Assembly (NCBI GenBank): GCA_029212845.1
Contig: JARGPD010000012.1
Coordinates: 1 to 43,831 of the forward strand
Direction: 5' to 3'
Length of the DNA: 43,831 nt
Source: Planctomycetota bacterium
Lineage (GTDB): Bacteria; Planctomycetota; UBA1135; GCA-002686595
Shown here: piece by piece, positions 7,759 to 14,538 of the stretch
Layout of the letters: the number at the start of each line of letters is the position of its first letter
How positions within the stretch are numbered: the stretch's first letter is position 1
Notes under the pieces: generated by a model
Databases searched by the model: none
What the model was told of the DNA's origin: nothing
The model's input: the letters and a program-made list of their open reading frames with translations, nothing else
Translations under genes and position numbers: made by a program

Positions 7759-10700
7759 TTAGTGGCTGTCGAAGAGTCCCGAGGTGAAGGTCGCCTTGGA
7801 CTTGGGCGCGCTGGCGTCTGCCTTGCCGTGCTTGGCCTTGTCCTTGGCCTTGTCGAGCTCGCGCTCGAGGCGATCGATCTCGCGCTTGAGGGCTTCGATC
7901 TCGGCCTGGCGCTGCTTCTCCTTGCGGATGGCCTCGGCCTTCAGGGCAGCCTTCTCGATCTCCCTCGACTCGAGGCGGATGCGGTCGGCCTGGTGGCGGA
8001 TCTCTTCAGCCTCCTCGCGCACGCGGTCAGCCTCCTCACGCTCGCGCTCGACGCCACGGCGGGCGACGTCCGCGAGGCGGCGCGCGTCGATGGCCAAGGC
8101 GCGCTGGGCCTCGGCGTCACGGGCATGGACGCGAGCGGTCTCGCGCGCATCGGCCGCTTCGAGGTGGGCCTGTTCGGCGGCACGCAGCGCCGTTTCGGCT
8201 CCGACCCGAGCGACGTCGGCACGGACGCGGATCACGTCGTCGACCTCGACCGGGGTGCCGGTACTGGTCAGGACACGGACCCGGACCTCGCCGACGTCGG
8301 CGCCGATGCGCTCGCTGAGAACGCGCTGCACCTCGGCGCCGTGCGCCTTGCGTGCGTCGAAGGTGACACGCGCTTCGTGGGCGTCGTGGGCTTCGTGGAG
8401 CTCATGAACCTCGTGGGCGTCACCGCCGTAGCCGAGGTCGCCGAGGTAGCCCAGCTCGCCCAGCTCGCCCAGCTGCTCGAGGACCACGGCTTCGATCTCG
8501 AGGTCACCGAGGGGGTCGCCCTCGTGCAGCCGGAACTGCCCGATGAGCCCCGGGATGGGCTCGTCGCACTCGACCTCGCACTCCTCACCGGGCTCGCCCT
8601 CGCCCTCGATCAAGAGCTCGACCCACTGGGCCTCGGTGGGCAGCTTCAGCTCGCCCTTGGCGTCGGCGCGCTGGAAGAAGTTGTGCACCTCGCCCTTGGC
8701 CTGGCTGGCGTCGCCTTCGATGCGGAGCCCGCCCTCGCTCGAGTGCAGGCGGATGCGGTGGGCCTCCTTGGCCTTGCCCTCGGGGAGCCGCAGGGTGTCG
8801 AGCTTGGGCCCGTCCACGAGGGCGGTCAGGTAGCGCTCCTCAGCCTCCGAGTGCGCCCCTTCGCGCTTGAGCAGGTAGTCCCGGGCGTCGTCGCCCTGCA
8901 GCACCAGGAGGGCTCGCTCGAGGTCGCCGCTCCCGGCCTGGGCACGGTTAGCGGCTTCGAGCTGGGCCAGGACGGTGGAGAGCTCGGTCGCTTCGACCTC
9001 CTCGTCCGTCAGGTGCTCGCGCAGGTCAGCCATCTGCTCCAAGTAGGCCTGCTCCTGGACGAGCAGCTGGGCCTGCCTCTCGTAGTCCGCGGCCTCGAGC
9101 GCGTAGCGCTTCAGCGTGTTGTCGGTCGTCTCCACGCCGTCGAAGTCCCACTGCACGGCGGTCGGCAGGCGCTCTCCAGAGCTGGCCGGCTTGGCCTTCG
9201 GGTCGCCCTTGGGTGCCACGCTGAGCGCGTGGGTGAGCTTCGCGAAGCGCTTGTCGCCGTGCAGCCCAGCAAGGTCCGGGTCGTCGACCACGGCCGGGTA
9301 GTGGAAGCCCTTCTTGACCGAGGCGAACAGGCTCTCGAAGGCGGCGTCGGTCTTGCCCTGGCGCGCGAGGGCGCAGCCGACGTTGTAGTCGGCGACCTCG
9401 GGGGCCTCGCCCAGCTCGGCCTGACGGCGGAAGAGCTGTTCGGACGCGGCGTAGTCGCCGTCGTTGTGCACGGCCATGGCGTACTCGCGGATCACAGCGC
9501 CGTCTTCCGAGACGATGCGGGCCAGGGTGGCGTAGGCCTCGCGGCGCTCGGCCGGGCTGCCGCCGCGGCTGAGCTCTTCACGCAGCTCGCCAGCGCGCTT
9601 GGTCAGCTTGACGATCGCGTCGAAGCCGCGCGAGCTGCGCAGGTTGTCCAGGTCTCCGTCGGACTTGAGCAGGTCCACCTGGTCGAAGCCCATGCGCATG
9701 GCCTTCGCGAGGTGGCCGAGGCCGCCCTGCACGTCGCCCATCAGCGCATCGCAGCAGGCCAGGTTGTAGGTCGCCGTCGCGACCCCATGGCCCAGCTCGA
9801 GCTCACGCTCGAAGTGGCGCTTGGCCTCGGCGTGCTGGCCCATGCCGATCTTCATGAAGCCGAGGCGCGCCTGGGCCATGGCGTGGTCGGGCGCGACCTC
9901 GGCGAGCTCCTCGAACACCGCGATGGAGCTGGCGTAGTCGCCCGAGCGGAACAGCGCTTCGCCCTCGTCGTGCAGCTCCGCGATGAAGGCCTCGCGGTCG
10001 TCGTCGGCGGTCGGCAGGGTGAAGCTCACGAGACCCGGCGTGGACTCGTCGTTGGTCGAGCCGATGCCCGGCGCGAGCAGCACCGAGCCGGCTAGGGCGA
10101 GGGCAGCAACGCCCTTCGACATGCCTGGGGATACCTTGTTCTTCATGATCATCGTGAGCCTCCGCTCGAAGTCCTTGGAATCGGGAGTGGTCGCGCACAG
10201 GCCTTGCATGGCGAGCTGCGCGGAAGTGGTCCTGCCGTGGGCCTCGATCAGCGCTTCGGCGAAGCGGCGTCGGTCCCCGGGGTAGGTCGAGAGGGCGAGC
10301 GCGTCGCAGGCCATCTCGGCATGGGTGTGCAGCTCGCGGCGGATCAGCCAGAAGAGCGGGTTCCACCAGAGGGCGGCGACGGCCAGCACGTCGAAGCGCG
10401 CGACCCAGTGGTCCTTGCGCGCGATGTGGGCCAGCTCGTGGGCGATCAGGCTGCGCGTGCCGAGATCGCTAACGACCGCGCCGAGCTGGCCGGCGGGCCA
10501 TAGGAGCTGGGGGCGGCCGAGGCACCAGACCGCCGGCGAGCCAACACCCTGGAGCACGCGCGTCCGCGGCGCGCGAACGTCTAGCCGCCCGGCCACGTCG
10601 GCGACCGCGAGGTCGAGCTCGAGCGGTCCCGCGGGCGAGCGCTTCACCATACGGTGGAAGCCGTGCACGCGGCTCTGGGCCCAGGCGAAGCAGGCCAGGC

Positions 10701-11190
10701 TGCCGACGCCCCAGAGGGCCAGCAGCCAGGTGCTCCAGGTCCAGTCGGGCAAGAGGTCGGCGAGGCGTCCGAGCAGCGTCGTCTCGGCGGCCGCGTGCTC
10801 GACCTCGGCCAGGTCGGCCAGGTAGAGCTCGAGCTCGAGCGGGGTCAGCTCGTTGGAAGCCGCCGCCGGACCTGTGGTCACCAAGGAGCCCTTGCCAGAA
10901 GCAAGGGCCCAGGAGTCCGACGTGGACGCCTGGTCGTTGTACGACCCATCCCCCCAGACGGGAGTCACGATCTTGGTAGCCACCGGCTCGGCGGACGGTT
11001 GGGTGAGGGAGCGCAGCCCGGCGCCGACCTGGCCTGCCATCGGCAGGGGCGGCATCACGAGCAGCGCGAAGCAGGCCAGCCACAGGGTGTGGTTGACCGC
11101 GGGGCGCGAGGGGTTGAAGCGCGCCACGATGGCCACGCCGACGGCCGCGCAGGCCGCCACGAGGGTGTTGCCCAGGATCCAGCTCAGCAT
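7759..11190 (-). CDS. Giant BlaR1/MecR1-like M56 metallopeptidase receptor with TPR and coiled-coil tail
   Basis: A 1143-residue protein. The N-terminal ~375 residues form an M56 (BlaR1/MecR1) peptidase: membrane helices near 1-25, 33-53 and 150-175, zinc motif HELAH (251-255), the probable third ligand Glu292 in HTHAEMACDAL, and a last helix near 355-375. In BlaR1 this domain cleaves the BlaI repressor after sensing. The usual penicillin-binding sensor domain is absent. Instead there are TPR-like repeats at about 390-650, an acidic linker, a His/Glu-rich segment near 922-950, and a charged coiled coil at about 1000-1120. The ATG overlaps the BlaI-type repressor's stop (ATGCTGA), preceded by a good ribosome site (AAGGAGG, 7-base spacing). 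The ligand is unknown; beta-lactam sensing is not supported. Confidence 0.88.
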   Translation of the reverse strand: MLSWILGNTLVAACAAVGVAIVARFNPSRPAVNHTLWLACFALLVMPPLPMAGQVGAGLRSLTQPSAEPVATKIVTPVWGDGSYNDQASTSDSWALASGKGSLVTTGPAAASNELTPLELELYLADLAEVEHAAAETTLLGRLADLLPDWTWSTWLLALWGVGSLACFAWAQSRVHGFHRMVKRSPAGPLELDLAVADVAGRLDVRAPRTRVLQGVGSPAVWCLGRPQLLWPAGQLGAVVSDLGTRSLIAHELAHIARKDHWVARFDVLAVAALWWNPLFWLIRRELHTHAEMACDALALSTYPGDRRRFAEALIEAHGRTTSAQLAMQGLCATTPDSKDFERRLTMIMKNKVSPGMSKGVAALALAGSVLLAPGIGSTNDESTPGLVSFTLPTADDDREAFIAELHDEGEALFRSGDYASSIAVFEELAEVAPDHAMAQARLGFMKIGMGQHAEAKRHFERELELGHGVATATYNLACCDALMGDVQGGLGHLAKAMRMGFDQVDLLKSDGDLDNLRSSRGFDAIVKLTKRAGELREELSRGGSPAERREAYATLARIVSEDGAVIREYAMAVHNDGDYAASEQLFRRQAELGEAPEVADYNVGCALARQGKTDAAFESLFASVKKGFHYPAVVDDPDLAGLHGDKRFAKLTHALSVAPKGDPKAKPASSGERLPTAVQWDFDGVETTDNTLKRYALEAADYERQAQLLVQEQAYLEQMADLREHLTDEEVEATELSTVLAQLEAANRAQAGSGDLERALLVLQGDDARDYLLKREGAHSEAEERYLTALVDGPKLDTLRLPEGKAKEAHRIRLHSSEGGLRIEGDASQAKGEVHNFFQRADAKGELKLPTEAQWVELLIEGEGEPGEECEVECDEPIPGLIGQFRLHEGDPLGDLEIEAVVLEQLGELGELGYLGDLGYGGDAHEVHELHEAHDAHEARVTFDARKAHGAEVQRVLSERIGADVGEVRVRVLTSTGTPVEVDDVIRVRADVARVGAETALRAAEQAHLEAADARETARVHARDAEAQRALAIDARRLADVARRGVEREREEADRVREEAEEIRHQADRIRLESREIEKAALKAEAIRKEKQRQAEIEALKREIDRLERELDKAKDKAKHGKADASAPKSKATFTSGLFDSH

Positions 11191-11599
11191 GGCTCGTCCT
11201 CCTTGGGCTCGGCGGTGGCAGCATCCGGCTGGTCGAGCTCGTCGAGCAGCGTGCGGAAGCGGTCGATCTCGGCGGGCGAGAAGCTGGCCGAGTGGACCAG
11301 GTTCAACAGCAGCGGCATCGAGCGTCCGTCGCAGACGCGAGTCGCGAGGTCATCGAGGCGCGCGCCGACGAGCTCGTCGCGGCTGACCGTCGGGCGGAAG
11401 CGGAAGGCTCGGCCGTCCTTCTCGCGGCTCACGAAGCCCTTCTCGATGAGGCGCGCCAGCAGGGTCTGGGCGGTGGTGTAGGCCCAGTCGCGGCCGCCGG
11501 CGAGCGGGTGGTCGAGCACGTCGCGCACGGTGCCGGCGCCGAGGTCCCAGAGGACCTTGCGCAGGCGGTCGTGGGTGACGCTCTGTTTCTGGGGGGGGG
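11184..11599 (-). CDS. BlaI/MecI-family transcriptional repressor (start codon lost in a C homopolymer)
   Basis: A winged-helix repressor of the BlaI/MecI/CopY family. The conserved core reads RLRKVLWDLGAGTVRDVL, then WAYTTAQTLLARLIEKGFV and RFRPTVSRDELV, followed by the dimerisation tail ending KEDEPC. The first available start in frame is GTG at 11528, but it would remove the first DNA-binding helix, which is clearly encoded upstream. Reading further up gives QKQSVTHDR and then a Pro-rich stretch from a C homopolymer, with an in-frame TAG near 11653 and no ATG, GTG or TTG between. The true start is probably corrupted there, so the upstream boundary given is approximate. The gene is coupled to the M56 receptor, its expected antirepressor, and a tandem operator-like site lies just upstream. 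Confidence 0.8.
11198..11204 (-). promoter_or_regulatory. Strong Shine-Dalgarno sequence for the M56 receptor
   Basis: AAGGAGG lies seven bases before the receptor ATG, inside the 3' end of the BlaI-type gene. Most other genes in this window lack such a clear site, so it fixes this start and suggests coupled translation of repressor and receptor. Confidence 0.7.
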
Positions 11600-11632
11600 T
11601 CTTGGGGGTTGGGGGGAGCCGGGGGGGGGGGG
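11591..11632. other. G homopolymer cluster, suspected sequence error
   Basis: Runs of 9, 5, 6 and 12 G residues occur within 42 bases. They coincide with the region where the minus-strand BlaI-type gene should have its start codon, which is missing. This favours a base-calling or assembly error over a natural feature, although a G-quadruplex cannot be excluded. Confidence 0.55.
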
Positions 11633-11650
11633 AAGGGAGTTGGGGCTCGT

Positions 11651-11680
11651 CCTACGCTCTGTAGTACTACGCGCCGTAGG
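11651..11680. promoter_or_regulatory. Tandem BlaI/MecI-type operator
   Basis: Two sites of the form CTAC-N5-GTAG lie at 11652-11664 and 11667-11679, 15 bp apart. Together they form a 30-bp near-perfect palindrome: CCTACG arms, a central GTAGTACTAC, and only the two N4 spacers asymmetric. Known BlaI/MecI operators are palindromes built from similar TAC/GTA half-sites. The position, just upstream of the BlaI-type gene, fits autoregulation. The divergent Asp-box protein gene begins about 200 bp away on the other strand and might be co-regulated. Confidence 0.65.
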
Positions 11681-11756
11681 ACTTGGATAGCAGCGGCGGC
11701 CGGCTTTTTTGGGCACCTGCGCCAGCCCCATGTCACAAGTTCATCATGGCAAACAG

Positions 11757-11772
11757 GTTATGGATCCGTAAC
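11757..11772. promoter_or_regulatory. 16-bp near-perfect palindrome upstream of the Asp-box protein gene
   Basis: GTTATGGATCCGTAAC is palindromic except for one symmetric pair. It lies about 107 bp before the ATG at 11879 in a locally AT-richer stretch between two divergent genes. It differs from the CTAC/GTAG sites nearby, so if it is an operator it would bind another regulator. Confidence 0.35.
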
Positions 11773-11878
11773 GGAGTCGCTAGAGGCCGTTCGGTCTGGC
11801 GCAAGGGACCTCCCCGAGATCCCGGGACCGGTGCTACAGTCGGGCTCCTCCCCTGTCCCATTCCTCGCAATCCCCGCC

Positions 11879-14437
11879 ATGATCCGCCCCATCCTGACCC
11901 CCAGTCTGCTGCTCCTGGCCGCCGCACCGGCCTTCGCCACCACCTCCGGGACCCAGTCCTGGCTTACCGAGCACGGCGACAAGCTGGTGCGCACCGATGC
12001 CGATGGCCGCCGCGCCGCCGTCGCACGCCCGGGCGTGGCCGACCGCACCGCCGGCCTGACCGGCGGAGCCCAGGGCGCCCTCGTGGCCCAGGGCTGGACC
12101 CCGCTCGGCCCCTTCGGCGGTGACGCCGACGACGTGGCCGCCTCCCCCACCAACCCCAACGTGGTGCTGTGCGGCCTGGCCCCGGCGACCAGCAACGGCA
12201 CCCTGTTCCGCTCGGCCGACGGCGGCCTGAACTGGGGCGAGGTGTCCGACCTCGCCGGCCTCGACGTGCACGACCTCGAGTTCACCGCAGCTGGCGTGGC
12301 CTACGCCGGCACCATCGACGGGCTCTGGCGCAGCACCGACGACGGCGCGAGCTGGACCAACCTGCCACTCGGCATCGGGCTCAACGACCAGGTCTTCGAG
12401 GTCACCCTGAACCCGGCCGACCCGAACGAGCTCTGGGTCGGCGTGGCCGACGCCCTCGGCAGCCAGACCCAGAACGTGCTGCGCTCGACCGATGCGGGCG
12501 CCACCTGGACCAACCGCACGCCCGCGGGCGCCGCCGGCCTCGGTGGGCGCGGCATCGCCCTCGATCCGGCCACGCCGGGCAAGGTCGTGGCCGTCTTCGG
12601 CGGCGGCTTCGGCGGCGGCGCGGCCTGGCGCTCGCTCGACTCCGGTGCGACCTGGACCGACATCTCGGCCGGCCTACCCGGCAACCCGCTCAACGACGTC
12701 GTCTTCAGCGGCGGGCACCTGCTCGTCTGCGGCGGCAAGCTGTTCGGCAGCCAGGACGTCGGCCTGTTCGACTCGACCAATGACGGCACGACCTGGACCG
12801 CGGTGCACGACGGCACCTGGCCGAACCTGGTGGTCAACGACATCGAGGTCGACCCTGCCAGCGCCAGCATCATCTACCTCGGCACGGCCGGCGCGGGCGT
12901 CTACCGCTCGCTCGATGGCGGCGCCACCTGGACCTTCGGCCTGGGCGGCACGGGCTCGCTCTCGGTCAACGAGGTGCACGTCTCCGGCGGCCTGCCGGTG
13001 TACACCGCCAGCTCGTCGGCGGCGATCTGGAAGAGCACCGACGGCCTGACCTTCGGTGCCTCCTCCGGCGGCATCGGCGCGCTCAACGTCGAGGGCGTGG
13101 CGGTCAACCCGCTGGACGCCTCCGAGATCGCGGGCGCCTTCCAGGGCCTCAACGACGGCGGCGTCTACACGACCACCGACGGCGGCCAGACCTGGAGCCT
13201 CGAGGCCCTGCCCGGCACGCGCTTCAACGACGCGGGCTTCGCCCCCGACGGCAAGCTGTTCGCCATCTCGGACGGGCCGACGACGATCGCGACCGAGGGC
13301 CTGTGGAAGCGCAACGGCGCCAGCTGGTCCTCGATCGGTCCCGACCAGGGCACCAAGTTCGAGAGCGAGCTGTTCTGCCTCGACTTCGGAGTCGGCGATG
13401 CGGACCACATCCTGGCTGGCGGCAGCGACTTCGGCGTCGCCGGCGCCGAGGTCACCCTCTGGACGACCACCGACGGCGGCGCGAACTGGACCAAGACCTT
13501 CGAGGGGACCGACAACCGCGACGTTCGCGACGTGCGCTTCTTGAACGACGGCTCGAACACGACGGCGCTCGGCGCGTTCAGCGACCTCGGCAGCCTGCAG
13601 GTCGGCGGCGTGCTGCGCAGCACCGACGGCGGCGCGAGCTGGAGCCCGTCGAGCGCTGGCCTGGATGCGGGCGTGCAGGGCTACGGGCTCGGGCTCGTCG
13701 GGCACGACCCGCAGACCGTGTACCTGGCCGACAACGACTTCGGTGCCGGGGGCGTCTTCAAGTCCACCGACGGCGGCGCTAGCTGGAGCGCGGCAGGCCT
13801 GGTCGGCATGACGCTCGAGGTCGCAGCCGACCCGCTGCACCCCGGACGCCTGTACCTGGGTGGGAGCCAGGCGCCACGCGTCCAGCGCTCGCTCGACGAT
13901 GGCGCCACGGCAGCGGTCTTCGACACCGGCCTGCCCGCGAGCTACTTCGTGCGCGACATGGAGGTGCTCGAGGGCGCCTGCACGACGCTGCTGCTGGCGA
14001 CCTCGGTCGGCATCTATGTGGAAGAGCCCAGCTGCCGCCTCGAGGTGGACGCGCTCGAGGTCTCCCTCTCGGCCGGCGGCAGCCAGGCCATGAGCGTCAG
14101 CGCCGGTCCGGCCTTCGCCGGGCAGTTCTTCTGGGTGGTCGGCTCGAGCAGCGGCACTAGCCCGGGACTCGTGCTCGACGGTCAGGTGCTGCCGCTCAAC
14201 CCGGACAGCTGGATGGTCAGCACCCTGAACCTGGCGAACGGTCCGCTGATGCCGGGCACCGTCGGACCGCTGGACGGCAACGGTCAGTCCTTCGCGCCTG
14301 CGCTCGTCGTGCCACCGGGCTCGATCCCCGCGCTCGCGGGCACCACCCTGCACCACGCGGCCGCGATCTTCGACATCTTCAGCGGTGGCCTCGTCACGCG
14401 CACGACCAACGCCCAGCCGTTGACCCTGGTGCCGTAG
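11879..14437 (+). CDS. Secreted Asp-box (BNR) repeat beta-propeller protein
   Basis: An 852-residue exported protein. The start MIRPILTPSLLLLAAAPAFA is a typical signal peptide with cleavage after AFA; the upstream part of the open frame looks non-coding. At least ten Asp-box motifs (S-x-D-x-G-x-T/S-W) are spread through the protein: SADGGLNW, STDDGASW, STDAGATW, SLDSGATW, STNDGTTW, SLDGGATW, TTDGGQTW, TTDGGANW and STDGGASW. This is the sialidase/Vps10-like propeller signature, but no sialidase catalytic residues are evident. The last ~140 residues form a separate beta-rich region (GLVLDGQVLPLNPDSW). Role unknown; an extracellular or periplasmic binding protein is likely. It is divergent from the BlaI/M56 operon and might be its target. 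Confidence 0.82.
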   Translation: MIRPILTPSLLLLAAAPAFATTSGTQSWLTEHGDKLVRTDADGRRAAVARPGVADRTAGLTGGAQGALVAQGWTPLGPFGGDADDVAASPTNPNVVLCGLAPATSNGTLFRSADGGLNWGEVSDLAGLDVHDLEFTAAGVAYAGTIDGLWRSTDDGASWTNLPLGIGLNDQVFEVTLNPADPNELWVGVADALGSQTQNVLRSTDAGATWTNRTPAGAAGLGGRGIALDPATPGKVVAVFGGGFGGGAAWRSLDSGATWTDISAGLPGNPLNDVVFSGGHLLVCGGKLFGSQDVGLFDSTNDGTTWTAVHDGTWPNLVVNDIEVDPASASIIYLGTAGAGVYRSLDGGATWTFGLGGTGSLSVNEVHVSGGLPVYTASSSAAIWKSTDGLTFGASSGGIGALNVEGVAVNPLDASEIAGAFQGLNDGGVYTTTDGGQTWSLEALPGTRFNDAGFAPDGKLFAISDGPTTIATEGLWKRNGASWSSIGPDQGTKFESELFCLDFGVGDADHILAGGSDFGVAGAEVTLWTTTDGGANWTKTFEGTDNRDVRDVRFLNDGSNTTALGAFSDLGSLQVGGVLRSTDGGASWSPSSAGLDAGVQGYGLGLVGHDPQTVYLADNDFGAGGVFKSTDGGASWSAAGLVGMTLEVAADPLHPGRLYLGGSQAPRVQRSLDDGATAAVFDTGLPASYFVRDMEVLEGACTTLLLATSVGIYVEEPSCRLEVDALEVSLSAGGSQAMSVSAGPAFAGQFFWVVGSSSGTSPGLVLDGQVLPLNPDSWMVSTLNLANGPLMPGTVGPLDGNGQSFAPALVVPPGSIPALAGTTLHHAAAIFDIFSGGLVTRTTNAQPLTLVP

Positions 14438-14479
14438 GCTCGTTGGCCGGGCGCACGACGCCAACTGCCCCCCTGTGAA

Positions 14480-14515
14480 GCGGCGCGCGCTCCCGACCAA
14501 GGGAGGGCGCGCCGC
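14480..14515. terminator. Bidirectional hairpin terminator between convergent genes
   Basis: GCGGCGCGC (14480-14488) pairs with GCGCGCCGC (14507-14515), then a G-G mismatch, then CTCCC pairs with GGGAG around a GACCAA loop. It lies between the ends of the Asp-box gene (14437) and rarA (14539), and has the same stem-mismatch-stem design as the hairpin at 7646-7689. Confidence 0.65.
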
Positions 14516-14538
14516 GTTCGTCGAGCTGCACCTAGCGA

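Noticed and set aside
7762-10095. Plus-strand open frame of 777 codons opposite the M56 receptor
   Set aside because: The minus strand encodes a receptor with clear M56 and TPR features; the plus frame is Leu/Val/Gly-rich low complexity.
7759-11599. Beta-lactam resistance operon
   Set aside because: BlaI and M56 parts are present, but there is no beta-lactamase and no penicillin-binding sensor domain in the receptor.
14438-14538. Small gene between the Asp-box gene and rarA
   Set aside because: The spacer is only 101 bases and is occupied by a bidirectional hairpin.
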